From Brumicola pallidula DSM 14239 = ACAM 615 (lineage in GTDB: Bacteria > Pseudomonadota > Gammaproteobacteria > Enterobacterales > Alteromonadaceae), in the NCBI RefSeq assembly GCF_000428905.1, contig NZ_KE386815.1, positions 1 to 64,000 of the forward strand: a DNA stretch of 64,000 bases. The letters are read 5' to 3'. Below the pieces are notes generated by a model. It searched no databases. It saw only the letters and a program-made list of their open reading frames with translations, and was not told where the DNA came from. Shown in pieces: positions 47,101 to 55,956 of the stretch (position 1 is the stretch's first letter; each line of letters begins with the position of its first letter). A program made the translations under genes and the position numbers.

Positions 47101-47141
47101 TTTTTACTCATCACTCTTTACTCTTTACTCTTTACTCAGTA
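47087..47141. repeat. 14-bp and 7-bp tandem repeats at the kinase/regulator junction
   Basis: TTTTTACTCATCAC is perfectly doubled at 47087-47114. To its right the 7-bp unit TCTTTAC is repeated three times and runs into the last codons of the kinase. On the coding (minus) strand this reads GAGTAAA repeats, then GTGATGAGTAAAAA twice, the second copy being the regulator start. Confidence 0.92.
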
Positions 47142-49953
47142 GATTAATTTTAACAATCGGTAACCAAACAGTAACTGCCATTCCGTTTCCCTTAGAACTA
47201 ACAAACTCGATATCGCCAGCGTGAATTGTCACTATCTCTTTAACTAGTGACAGACCTAAACCAGTGCCGGGTGTTGAGCCAGATTCATCAGCTCGATAAA
47301 AACGCTCTCCAATACGCGACAATTGTTGAGGTGCCATACCGATCCCTTTGTCAATGATGCTGACACCAAATTGCATATTTCCGTTTTTTTCTCGTTGACT
47401 TGTTTTTAATATAACGTTTTTATTTCCAGGAGAATATTTAAATCCATTGTTTAACAAGTTATTAAATACCTGACGCATTTTATCGATATCGAAGGATAAA
47501 ATTGGCCAATGACCTAATGACTGAACTTCTACTTTACGCCCATTAAATGCGCCTTCAGCTTCGGCACATGACTGTATCAGAAGGTCTTGAAGTGACTGCT
47601 TGACCATATAAAAATCTTTTCCTGCTCTTGCTTCAATACGAGATAAATCGAGCAGTTCATCCAATAAGTGTTTTAAATTTAATGACTGACGATGGATGGT
47701 TTCAAAAATTTCATGTGACATTTTTTTATCATAATCACGATTCATTAATAATTCAGAGAATCCATATATACTGGCCAATGGGGTTCTCAACTCATGTGCC
47801 GCTGTTGATAAAAACTCACTTTTCATCTTATCAACTTCTGTTTCATGGGTTACATCTCTAAAATAGAACACTTGTCCTTCTTTTACGCCCGTTAATCCAT
47901 ACATTGTTCTAATGTTACAATTGAGAATTCGTAACACCGGATATGAAAGATAAATGAGGCGCTCGCTATCCTCCGTTCCGATAATACTGATGTCTTCCAT
48001 CCGTTCTGAATTATACAAGTTGACCATTGCATCACTAAAAACGTTTGCAGATTTACCGATAAACATAGGCGCTTGAAGCCCGGTCATATTTAATAATGCG
48101 GGATTAATATAAACAATAATATTGTCAGCATTAGCTAATACAAATCCATCAGGACTTAATGTTAATATAATATCTAATTCACGGGTCCGTTTTTTTACTT
48201 TTGCTTCCATTTCAGAACGATAACTATCAAGTTCAGTGATGTCTTGCCCAACTCCAACAACACCAACAACATCGCCATTTGCATTGCGTCGTGTAGTTGC
48301 ATTGAGTAACACCATGACTAAATTATTGTCTTTTGTGTAAAGTGGGAACTCGAAGTTAGAGGTTTCATTACCTTTTAGTGCTTTTTGTAACACTTCATTT
48401 ACTGACTCGCGATAATCTGCAGTGATAAATTCTTCTACTAAATTTTTACCCAATACTTCATCGGATTGAAATCCCGTTATTTCGGCTGATTTTTGATTCC
48501 ATTGGTTTACGTTGCCTTCAGCATCAACGCCAAATATTGGTGCGTTCGCAGTATCAATAAAGATAGTCAATTCCTTCGCGACACGAACCCTTTCTGAACG
48601 ATAAGCATCAAGCTTGATTTGTAACGCCAGTTCTTTGTTAGCAATAACTAATTCATCGGCCCACTTGTCTTTCTCTTTGTTCGCAAGAACCAATTCATCG
48701 GCTCTCTTGTCTTTCTCTTCGTTGGCTATAATTAACTCATCTGCCCGCTTACTTTTTTCTTCATTGGCAAGAATTAACTCATCTGCTCGTTTTTCTTCCA
48801 CTTCACTTTGAAAGGCAAGTTCTTTATTCGCAAGAACGAGTTCATCTGCGCGTTTTTCTTTTTCTTTGTTGGCCAACACCAATTCAAAAGCCCGCTTGTC
48901 TTTCTCTTCGTTTTGAAACGCAAGTTCGGTGTTAGCAAGCACGAGTTCATTGGCACGCTTCTCTTTCTCTTCATTGGCAAGAATTAACTCATCTGCCCGC
49001 TTATCTTTCTCTTGGTTGGCAAGAATCAACTCGTCTGCGCGTTTATCTTTCTCTTGGTTGGCAAGAATCAACTCGTCTGCGCGTTTATCTTTCTCTTGGT
49101 TGGCAAGAATTAACTCATCTGCTCGCTTATCTTTTTCTTCGTTTTGAAAGGCCAGCTCAGTGTTAGCAAGAACTAATTCATTAGCCCTTTTTTCTTTTTC
49201 CGCGTTTTGAAAGGCTAGTTCAGTATTGGCGAGGACCAATTCATCGGCGCGTTTTTCTTTCTCTGCGTTTTGAAAGGCTAATTCTTCATTGGCAAGAACT
49301 AATTCATTTGCCCTTTTTTCTTTCTCTTCGTTGGCAAGAATTAACTCGTCTGCGCGTTTATCTTTCTCTTCATTGGCAAGAATTAACTCATCTGCCCGCT
49401 TATCTTTCTCTTGATTGGCAAGAATTAACTCATCTGCGCGTTTATCTTTCTCTTGATTAGCCAGAATTAACTCGTCTGCGCGCTTATCTTTCTCTTGGTT
49501 GGCAAGAATTAACTCATCTGCTCGCTTATCTTTTTCTGCGTTTTGAAAGGCCAGTTCTGCATTAGCAAGAACTAATTCATTTGCCCTTTTTTCTTTCTCT
49601 TCGTTGGCAAGAATTAACTCATCTGCGCGTTTATCTTTCTCTTCATTTTGAAAGGCAAGTTTGGTGTTGGCAAGGATTAATTCATTTGCCCGTTTTTCTT
49701 TCTTTTCGTTGGCAAGAATTAACTCATCTGCGCGTTTATCTTTCTCTTCATTTTGAAAGGCAAGTTTGGTGTTGGCGAGGATTAATTCATTGGCCCGTTT
49801 TTCTTTCTTTTCATTAGCAAGAATTAACTCGTCTGCTCGCTTGTCCTTCTCTTCGTTTTGAAAAGCAAGTTTGTTGTTGGCAATAACTAATTCAGCCGCT
49901 CGTTTGTCTTTTTCATCGTTTTTATTACCTTGTTCATCAGCATTCGTCTGCAT
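47125..49953 (-). CDS. soluble PAS histidine kinase with giant heptad-repeat coiled coil
   Basis: 942 residues with no membrane segment. Residues about 14-440 are ~26 imperfect copies of a 14-residue unit (KDKRADELILANEE), sometimes extended by 7 residues (TELAFQN), all multiples of seven and so a continuous coiled coil. Then come two PAS domains (about 470-590, FIDTANAPIFGVDAEGNVN; and about 600-700, LTLSPDGFVLANADNII). The kinase core has phospho-His in STAAHELRTPLASIYGF, N box NNLLNNGFKYSP, G1 IDKGIGMAP and G2 GTGLGLSLVKEI. GGAGGCGAC precedes the ATG. It is co-transcribed with the receiver-only regulator. The coiled coil probably drives assembly or measures length; the ligand is unknown. 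Confidence 0.92.
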   Translation of the reverse strand: MQTNADEQGNKNDEKDKRAAELVIANNKLAFQNEEKDKRADELILANEKKEKRANELILANTKLAFQNEEKDKRADELILANEKKEKRANELILANTKLAFQNEEKDKRADELILANEEKEKRANELVLANAELAFQNAEKDKRADELILANQEKDKRADELILANQEKDKRADELILANQEKDKRADELILANEEKDKRADELILANEEKEKRANELVLANEELAFQNAEKEKRADELVLANTELAFQNAEKEKRANELVLANTELAFQNEEKDKRADELILANQEKDKRADELILANQEKDKRADELILANQEKDKRADELILANEEKEKRANELVLANTELAFQNEEKDKRAFELVLANKEKEKRADELVLANKELAFQSEVEEKRADELILANEEKSKRADELIIANEEKDKRADELVLANKEKDKWADELVIANKELALQIKLDAYRSERVRVAKELTIFIDTANAPIFGVDAEGNVNQWNQKSAEITGFQSDEVLGKNLVEEFITADYRESVNEVLQKALKGNETSNFEFPLYTKDNNLVMVLLNATTRRNANGDVVGVVGVGQDITELDSYRSEMEAKVKKRTRELDIILTLSPDGFVLANADNIIVYINPALLNMTGLQAPMFIGKSANVFSDAMVNLYNSERMEDISIIGTEDSERLIYLSYPVLRILNCNIRTMYGLTGVKEGQVFYFRDVTHETEVDKMKSEFLSTAAHELRTPLASIYGFSELLMNRDYDKKMSHEIFETIHRQSLNLKHLLDELLDLSRIEARAGKDFYMVKQSLQDLLIQSCAEAEGAFNGRKVEVQSLGHWPILSFDIDKMRQVFNNLLNNGFKYSPGNKNVILKTSQREKNGNMQFGVSIIDKGIGMAPQQLSRIGERFYRADESGSTPGTGLGLSLVKEIVTIHAGDIEFVSSKGNGMAVTVWLPIVKINLLSKE
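48615..49925 (-). repeat. 42/63-bp coding tandem repeats in the kinase gene
   Basis: The DNA behind the coiled coil repeats in 42-bp units with some 63-bp units. Several neighbouring 42-bp copies (for example 49010-49110 and 49390-49510) differ at only a few bases, showing recent duplication. All units keep the reading frame, unlike the repeats between genes. Confidence 0.92.
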
Positions 49954-50260
49954 AAATAGTCGCCTCCATTTTTATATTTTTAATAAATCGTGACTTAAAT
50001 TCTACGCTGCATTTATATTCCAACGAGCTGACATTCGTGCGGACTTATTTTGCGGTCCTTTGGTCTTGTTTGCACTGAATGGAAATCACTTATTAGCAAA
50101 ATTCATATAGTAATAGCGCTGATTAGTTGTTACTTACTGCATTTTTTAATCAGGACTAATTTTTAATCCAATTGCTTACTATAACTGGCAGCCAACGTTT
50201 TAGAACTGTGATTTTTTCCAAGCCTACTTTCTATTTCTAATTGCTCTTTATGCCTAGTTA
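49954..50260. other. intergenic region, no gene seen
   Basis: About 300 AT-rich bases between the MerR-REC regulator and the kinase, both leftward. It should contain the kinase promoter. I see no convincing operator or terminator. Confidence 0.5.
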
Positions 50261-50860
50261 TTAAGCGTCTACTAACTTTTCACATTGTTGGCTTACGATC
50301 CTTTCAATTTCACTAAATGGAATGGGCTTAGTGAAGAAAGGTATCCCTTCGGGTAGGCCGCCTTTTTCATCAATAACTGATCTCGATAATGCAGAGACAA
50401 CCATAACCATCATGTCGTTAAATGCGCTCATTTTAGATAGTGATTTCAACATGTTAACACCACTCATATTTGGCATTTGAATATCCGCAATAACAATGTC
50501 TGGTTTCCATGCGCCTATTTGTATTAAACCTTCAAAACCATCTGTCGCGGTTTCTAAAATAACCGGTAAATTCCACCCTTTAATTGTCATTTTGTATAAC
50601 ATGATTAAGTCAGGCTCATCTTCAATCACCAAAATGCGTACTAATCTGTGTTCAACAGCATCGTTATTTTCTTGATTAAGTTGCCTCTTAAACATTTCAA
50701 TATCCGTTAAATTAAAACGTCGATGACCCCCAGGAGTCTTCCAAGCCAGAAGTATTCCTGATGCCGCCCACAGTTGTATAGTCCGAGTTGTCACGCCCAG
50801 CAAACTAGCCGCTTGCTTTGATGTACAGTACTTTTCTATTTTATCCGTGATTTCAAACAT
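50261..50860 (-). CDS. MerR-type HTH fused to a C-terminal receiver domain
   Basis: 199 residues. The N-terminal ~65 residues are a MerR/excisionase-like winged helix (SKQAASLLGVTTRTIQLWAASG, KTPGGHRRF). Residues about 75-195 are a receiver with acidic pair in VIEDEPD, phospho-acceptor Asp in DIVIADIQMP, and Lys in FFTKPIPF. Usual response regulators have the receiver first; here DNA binding comes first. It lies 307 bp upstream of the repeat-rich kinase on the same strand and is the likely transcriptional output of that kinase (inference). Confidence 0.88.
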   Translation of the reverse strand: MFEITDKIEKYCTSKQAASLLGVTTRTIQLWAASGILLAWKTPGGHRRFNLTDIEMFKRQLNQENNDAVEHRLVRILVIEDEPDLIMLYKMTIKGWNLPVILETATDGFEGLIQIGAWKPDIVIADIQMPNMSGVNMLKSLSKMSAFNDMMVMVVSALSRSVIDEKGGLPEGIPFFTKPIPFSEIERIVSQQCEKLVDA

Positions 50861-50941
50861 TCTATTCCGACTTTTCTTTTTATTCCGACTTTTCTGAATT
50901 TAAACTAAAGTATAAGAAGAGTCAAATCTAAGGTGTAAGCC

Positions 50942-50997
50942 GGCAGGTGAAAACTGGCAGGTGTAAACCGGTAGGTGTAAACCGGTAGCGGGGGGGG
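50942..50997. repeat. 14-bp tandem repeat plus run of eight G
   Basis: GGCAGGTGAAAACT, GGCAGGTGTAAACC and GGTAGGTGTAAACC are in tandem (50942-50983), then GGTAGC and eight consecutive G at 50990-50997, only 4 bp before the gmhB stop. Another doubled 14-mer, ATTCCGACTTTTCT, is at 50864 and 50882, next to the MerR-REC start. Confidence 0.88.
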
Positions 50998-51001
50998 AAA
51001 G

Positions 51002-51577
51002 CTAGGGAGTTATTATTGCACCGAGGCTGTGACTTATGCTTAGCGAGGTTAGTTCACAGGATAGCGACTTAGCCTGAAATTCAGCAGTACTTGTCTGCAT
51101 TGGTCCTATGAACTCAGGATTAAACCAGACAACCTCACGAAGACCTGCCGCTATTGCAGTTTCAACATCTGATAGCTTGTCTCCTACCATCATACTATTA
51201 GCAAGGCAGATGTTGTGTTTAGAGGCCGCGACTTTAAGCATACCGGCTTTAGGCTTTCTGCATTCGCACACTTTTTTATATTCTTGGAGTTTTGCTTGGG
51301 GGTGATGTGGACAAAAAAGAACGTCATCGATGATAGTGCCACGCTTTGCAAATTCACAAAGCATCCATGCACTTAACGCTTCAAAGTCAGCCTCAGTATA
51401 CATACCGCGACCAATACCAGACTGATTGGTAACCACAATGACTTTATAACTCTGCTCATTCGCGCGTTGAACAAGGCCAAAAATACCATCTATGAAATCA
51501 AAGTCGCTGGTTTGATAAACATAGCCGTGATTTACATTTATCACGCCATCTCGGTCTAAAAATAGCGCCTTATTCAT
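51002..51577 (-). CDS. gmhB: D-glycero-D-manno-heptose-1,7-bisphosphate 7-phosphatase
   Basis: 191 residues of the HAD histidinol-phosphatase-like family. The nucleophile motif is FLDRDGVIN (Asp8, Asp10); VVTNQSGIGRG and the zinc-binding CPHHP...CECRKP loop are present; MVGDKLSDVETAIAAG gives the magnesium site. It makes a step of ADP-heptose for the lipopolysaccharide core. It overlaps rlmA by 4 bp. Confidence 0.9.
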   Translation of the reverse strand: MNKALFLDRDGVINVNHGYVYQTSDFDFIDGIFGLVQRANEQSYKVIVVTNQSGIGRGMYTEADFEALSAWMLCEFAKRGTIIDDVLFCPHHPQAKLQEYKKVCECRKPKAGMLKVAASKHNICLANSMMVGDKLSDVETAIAAGLREVVWFNPEFIGPMQTSTAEFQAKSLSCELTSLSISHSLGAIITP

Positions 51578-52617
51578 AATTCATTCTCTATACCGCTTAA
51601 ATCATCCTGTAACGCGTTATCATGCAAAACACCAATAACAGGCAGAGCGACAACCATTGAGTCACTGAGCGCGGCTTTGTCTCCTTCAGCGCCTTTGCTT
51701 TGTTGCCATACTGTAATCACAAAATCCGCTGTCACTTGCATTAATTTTGTCCGAATTAGCGCACGTTGTGTGTCATTTGTTTTCCAATAAAACGGTGTCA
51801 TTTGCAGCAATGCCAAACGTGCTTTGACACTACGTAACGAAACACTGAAGCCAAGATGATGCTGTTGTATAATTTCGAATCCAGTCAGAACCGCACTGTG
51901 CTTTTCATGAAGTTCGGGGTTTTCGTACACTATTTCTTTCAATTCAAACAAGTGTTTTGGTGCTGGATCTACCGTAATAACAACACCGTTGGAATGCAAA
52001 ATTCGGGCATATTCGCCTGCGCATGCCGGCGCGAAAACTTGTATAATAATATCTTGTGAGCTGTCCAAAACAGGGATATTTATAGTGGACGCAACAACGA
52101 GCTGTGTATGCTTATTTCTCTTGGCTGCTGCAATCACTGCTGCTTTTGAAATATCGTGTCCTGCAAATGTAAAAAAAGTCGTCGTGTCCTTTTTAACGCC
52201 TAAATCCGCACCTAAATTAGAGTCTAAAAGAAGCGCAGAAAGCTCGCCAAGATAATACCCCTCACCGCAGCCTGAATCGTATATATTGAAAGTGTTGCCA
52301 GATGTATCAACCACGTTACGCGGTACGCAAGAGCTGGCGTTATTATGCATAACTATAGAACGTATTACTTCAGACAGTCTTTTAACTAGAGGAGCGTACG
52401 GTTTTTCGGCAAAAAAGGAGGTTCTAGCAGCGACCATTTCAACATCATCGCCAGGCATTTTAGATCGCTTATTTTGCACTGGTAGTAAATTAACATAGCC
52501 CTGCTTTGCTTTATCAAAACTGTGATTATTTTTACATAACCAGGTTTTTAATGGTCTGTCAGGCGCATCGGTTTGATGTGTTTGTAGAGGTAATTTACAA
52601 AGTGGGCATTGCCACAT
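51574..52617 (-). CDS. rlmA: 23S rRNA (guanine-N1)-methyltransferase RlmA-like
   Basis: 347 residues, longer than the ~270 of E. coli RlmA. An N-terminal zinc module starts MWQCPLCKLPL and continues LCKNNHSFDKAKQGYVNLLPVQ, typical of RlmA. The SAM-binding motif is YDSGCGEGYYLGEL, followed by AGHDISKAAVIAAAKR and FAPACAGEYARIL. The extra length comes from loops before motif I and in the C-terminal half. It methylates G745 (or G748) of 23S rRNA in relatives. I prefer ATG 52617, which gives the family N-terminus, though no good ribosome-binding site is seen. Confidence 0.87.
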   Translation of the reverse strand: MWQCPLCKLPLQTHQTDAPDRPLKTWLCKNNHSFDKAKQGYVNLLPVQNKRSKMPGDDVEMVAARTSFFAEKPYAPLVKRLSEVIRSIVMHNNASSCVPRNVVDTSGNTFNIYDSGCGEGYYLGELSALLLDSNLGADLGVKKDTTTFFTFAGHDISKAAVIAAAKRNKHTQLVVASTINIPVLDSSQDIIIQVFAPACAGEYARILHSNGVVITVDPAPKHLFELKEIVYENPELHEKHSAVLTGFEIIQQHHLGFSVSLRSVKARLALLQMTPFYWKTNDTQRALIRTKLMQVTADFVITVWQQSKGAEGDKAALSDSMVVALPVIGVLHDNALQDDLSGIENEL

Positions 52618-52686
52618 AATGATGAAAGCTTCGTTTGTTAATATGAGGGCATGATACCACACCCTCATGCAATCTCAGAAGCGCCG

Positions 52687-53574
52687 TTAGCCGTGTTTAT
52701 AGGCATTGAAGATACTAGAGAAGTCCAAGTTACCATTGCCTGCATTACCGTGCATTTGGAATAATGACTTAGCCAATTGGCCCAAGGGTACGACGGATCG
52801 ATTATTTGCCGCTGTGCCCATTGCTAAACCCAGGTCTTTGTTCATTAGATCGACCAAAAAACCACCTTGATAATCATTTGATGATGGCACATTAGGCATC
52901 ACACCAGGGCAAGGGTTATACAGCTCTAATGTCCAATTCCGTCCTGAGCTTTGCAACATAATATCGGACATGACTTTAGGATCTAAACCATTGTCGATAC
53001 CCAATTGCAATGCCTCTGACGTTCCTGCCATTAGGATTGCGAGCAACATATTATTGCATATTTTAGCAACTTGCCCAGCGCCGATACCACCGGCATGGAA
53101 TATGTTCTTGCCCATCGCTTGCAAGCAACTTTGTGCCTCATCAAAATCAGCTTTATCGCCACCCACTATGAAAGTTAAGCTGCCCGCTGCGGCTCCAGCC
53201 ACCCCGCCTGATACAGGCGCATCAATAAATCGATGGCCCTGTGCCTGCAGTTTTTCGCCAATACTTTTGGCGGTGCTTGATTCAATCGTACTGCAATCAA
53301 TAAATAAGGACTTAGCTGAAATATTATTTACAATGCCGTCTTCGTCAAAATAAAGGGATTCAACATGCTTGCCTGCTGGCAGCATAGAAATAATAATATC
53401 GGCACTCTCTACGGCCTGTTTAACACTGCTACCGGGTGTTGCGCCGGCCTCAGCTAAAAGCTGCACTTGCGACCCAACCAGATCAAAAACAGTGACGTTA
53501 AACTTTGCTTTGACCAAGTTTTTAGCCATGGATGCACCCATGTTACCCAATCCGAAAAATGCAATCTTAGCCAT
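52687..53574 (-). CDS. mmsB: 3-hydroxyisobutyrate dehydrogenase
   Basis: 295 residues. NAD-binding GLGNMG near the N-terminus, substrate-binding DAPVSGGVAGA and catalytic-lysine region GQVAKICNNMLL mark the beta-hydroxyacid dehydrogenase family. It oxidises 3-hydroxyisobutyrate to methylmalonate semialdehyde in valine breakdown. ATG 53574 has GGAGGT at ideal spacing and lies 1 bp after the preceding stop. Last gene of the operon. Confidence 0.93.
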   Translation of the reverse strand: MAKIAFFGLGNMGASMAKNLVKAKFNVTVFDLVGSQVQLLAEAGATPGSSVKQAVESADIIISMLPAGKHVESLYFDEDGIVNNISAKSLFIDCSTIESSTAKSIGEKLQAQGHRFIDAPVSGGVAGAAAGSLTFIVGGDKADFDEAQSCLQAMGKNIFHAGGIGAGQVAKICNNMLLAILMAGTSEALQLGIDNGLDPKVMSDIMLQSSGRNWTLELYNPCPGVMPNVPSSNDYQGGFLVDLMNKDLGLAMGTAANNRSVVPLGQLAKSLFQMHGNAGNGNLDFSSIFNAYKHG

Positions 53575-53575
53575 G

Positions 53576-54742
53576 CTAACCTCCGTAAGTTTGTTCAAGT
53601 TGATGCAAAGGGTTCGTTGCATCAGCGAAATAAGTGAAATGTGTATGGATCAAACTTGTCGGTACATCATTTCTATTTTCATATAACCATTTAGGTGTAA
53701 GATCTTTGTCAATCAACAAAGCTCTCACACCTTCTTCGAATTCTCCGTACATCCCGCAACTCAGGGCTATACTTAGTTCTTGTCTAAAGCAGTCAGCTAA
53801 GCTGTAACCTCCGCTCCGCTTCAATTGTTCGAATATTATATTTGCAGTGATAGGGCTGCCACTTTGCAGTGTTTTTAGCGCTTTCAACCACCATCTAGAA
53901 TCATCTTTGTGGCTAACCATGCCCGCTAATTGCATAACGACTGCAGACAACGTTGGCGCATCGGCTAATTGTTGAAAACTGTTGAAATTGGGTTGAAGTT
54001 TAGCATCAACCGAACTAAATTCGGGCTCATCAACTAATTGTAATGCTGATAGAGCAACGTCAATGCCTTGCGCAGACACCTCATTCATGTGTATTAACTG
54101 AGTTAGCAATGCTTGCTTGCTTTCAGACCCAAGCTTATGACTAGCAAGATTAACATCGAAGGCGTCAAGGCCATTGAAACTAGCGCCAGTTAAGGCTAAA
54201 AATAAGCCGACACCCGCTGGCATTTTATTTAGAAAATAACTGCCACCAACATCAGGGAATAATCCGATACTAATTTCGGGCATCGCGAACCTTGACGTAT
54301 TTGTGGCTATGGCAAACTTAGACGCCGCGAATAAACCTAAACCACCACCCATCACAATTCCACTGCCCCAAGTAATGATCGGTTTTGGATAGGTATGAAT
54401 GCAATAGTCGAGACTGTATTCCTGAGTAAAAAAGTCACTTAAAAACTGAGGCGGATGCGCAAGTTTCGACTTTCCTTCAAGTTGTTGCTCAGTGCGGCTC
54501 AGTTTCATTGATTGATACATCGAAACTACATCACCACCAGCACAAAAAGCTTTATGACCTGAGCCGTCAATAAACACCGCAACCACAGAATCGTCATTGC
54601 GCCATTGCGCTAAGGATGCTGTCATCAATTGCACCATTTCGAGATCCAAGGCATTTAACGATTTTTCTTTATTAAGGGTGATGACGCCTATGTATTCGCT
54701 AGATTTGTTACGCGCGAGTAATTTAGTTTCAATGACTGCCAT
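53576..54742 (-). CDS. 3-hydroxyisobutyryl-CoA hydrolase (crotonase family)
   Basis: 388 residues, the HIBCH length rather than the ~260 of hydratases. AFCAGGDVVSMY and GSGIVMGGGLGLFAASKFAI form the oxyanion hole, with the catalytic Glu in RFAMPEISIGLFPDVGGSYFL. It releases free 3-hydroxyisobutyrate from its CoA ester, giving the MmsB substrate. It starts 1 bp after the acyl-CoA dehydrogenase stop. Confidence 0.9.
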   Translation of the reverse strand: MAVIETKLLARNKSSEYIGVITLNKEKSLNALDLEMVQLMTASLAQWRNDDSVVAVFIDGSGHKAFCAGGDVVSMYQSMKLSRTEQQLEGKSKLAHPPQFLSDFFTQEYSLDYCIHTYPKPIITWGSGIVMGGGLGLFAASKFAIATNTSRFAMPEISIGLFPDVGGSYFLNKMPAGVGLFLALTGASFNGLDAFDVNLASHKLGSESKQALLTQLIHMNEVSAQGIDVALSALQLVDEPEFSSVDAKLQPNFNSFQQLADAPTLSAVVMQLAGMVSHKDDSRWWLKALKTLQSGSPITANIIFEQLKRSGGYSLADCFRQELSIALSCGMYGEFEEGVRALLIDKDLTPKWLYENRNDVPTSLIHTHFTYFADATNPLHQLEQTYGG

Positions 54743-54743
54743 G

Positions 54744-55898
54744 CTAAAGCACTTCAATATTGGATGATATTAAACGACGTCCAATAATAACGCGCATAAT
54801 TTCATTCGTACCCTCAAGTATTTGATGCACTCTTACATCACGCACATGACGCTCCAATGGATACTCTTTGATATAGCCGTAGCCGCCATGAATTTGCAAT
54901 GCTTGATTGCAAACATCGAAACCTACGTCGGTAGCAAAACGTTTTGCCATTGCGCAGTAAGTGCTTTTATCAGGGTGATTATTATCTAGTTTACTTGCTG
55001 CTAGGCGCACCATCTGGCGAGCAGCAACTAATTCTGTTGCCATGTCAGCAAGTTTGAATTGCAGCGCTTGAAAACTAGCTAGCGGTTTACCAAACTGTGT
55101 TCTTTCTTGCATGTAAGCTTGTGCGGTATTCAACGCTTGTTGCGCCGTGCCGATAGAGCAGGTAGCGATGTTCACGCGACCACCATCAAGCCCTTGCATT
55201 GCAAACTTGAAACCTTCGCCTTCATTGCCAAGTAATGCACTGGCAGTGACTTCAACATTAACAAACGTTATCATTCTCGTTGGCTGCGCATTCCAGCCCA
55301 TTTTTTCTTCTGCTTTACCGTATTCGACACCTTTAGCATCCGCGGCGACCACAAATGCTGAAACACCACCGGCGCCAGCTTCACCTGTTCGAGCCATGAC
55401 GACCAGAACTTGAGTTGCTCCGGCACCAGAAATAAACACTTTAGCGCCATTTAACACATAACCTGACTCTGTTTTCTTAGCGCTAGTGCGCATTGACGCA
55501 GCATCAGAACCTGAACCTGGTTCAGTTAAACAATAACTTGCAATGGTTTCACCTGTCACCAATGTTGGTATCCACATTTCTTTAACTTGTGCTGTACCCC
55601 ACGTCGCAATCATCCAAGTTGCCATATTATGGATGGTTAGCATCGCAGTCGTTGTAGTGCAGCCCATAGAGAGCTGTTCGAATATAATCGAAGAATCAAG
55701 CCTAGATAGACCTAAACCGCCTTCATCTTCTGGTGTGTATAAGCCACAAAAACCGAGCTCGCCGGCTTTTTGAATTGCTTCAATTGGAAAGTAATGCTCT
55801 CGATCCCATTTTGCAGCGAAAGGGGCAAGCTCTTGGTCAGCAAATTGTCTAGCTGTTGCAGCGAAGGCGGTTTGGTCTTCATTTAATTCAAAATTCAT
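54744..55898 (-). CDS. acyl-CoA dehydrogenase, probable isobutyryl-CoA type
   Basis: 384 residues. FAD acyl-CoA dehydrogenase signatures CLTEPGSGSDAASM and QIHGGYGYIKEYPLERHVRD are present, with the catalytic glutamate in ILEGTNEIMRVIIGR. The operon position (after mmsA, before the hydrolase and mmsB) points to isobutyryl-CoA as substrate. A 13-bp tandem repeat lies directly upstream of the start. Confidence 0.9.
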   Translation of the reverse strand: MNFELNEDQTAFAATARQFADQELAPFAAKWDREHYFPIEAIQKAGELGFCGLYTPEDEGGLGLSRLDSSIIFEQLSMGCTTTTAMLTIHNMATWMIATWGTAQVKEMWIPTLVTGETIASYCLTEPGSGSDAASMRTSAKKTESGYVLNGAKVFISGAGATQVLVVMARTGEAGAGGVSAFVVAADAKGVEYGKAEEKMGWNAQPTRMITFVNVEVTASALLGNEGEGFKFAMQGLDGGRVNIATCSIGTAQQALNTAQAYMQERTQFGKPLASFQALQFKLADMATELVAARQMVRLAASKLDNNHPDKSTYCAMAKRFATDVGFDVCNQALQIHGGYGYIKEYPLERHVRDVRVHQILEGTNEIMRVIIGRRLISSNIEVL

Positions 55899-55906
55899 AT
55901 GTTACT

Positions 55907-55956
55907 CGCTCTTTTTAATCGCTCTTTTTAAACGCTATTTTTAATCGCTCTTCGTC
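55907..55956. repeat. 13-bp tandem repeat (CGCTCTTTTTAAT), ~3.4 copies
   Basis: Copies at 55907, 55920 and 55933 with one or two changes, then a partial copy. On the minus strand the unit contains AAAAAGAGCG and the last copy supplies the purine-rich stretch before the acyl-CoA dehydrogenase ATG. Confidence 0.9.

Noticed and set aside
48929-49147. Open frames on the plus strand across the kinase repeats
   Set aside because: They are shadows of the repeated coding sequence; their products are simple Ser/Leu/Arg repeats with no start signal.
48615-49925. Regular repeats as a CRISPR array
   Set aside because: Units are contiguous, in frame and encode a coiled coil; there are no unique spacers.
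53576-54742. Crotonase gene as the missing enoyl-CoA hydratase
   Set aside because: 388 residues and the overall layout fit 3-hydroxyisobutyryl-CoA hydrolase, not the ~260-residue hydratases.
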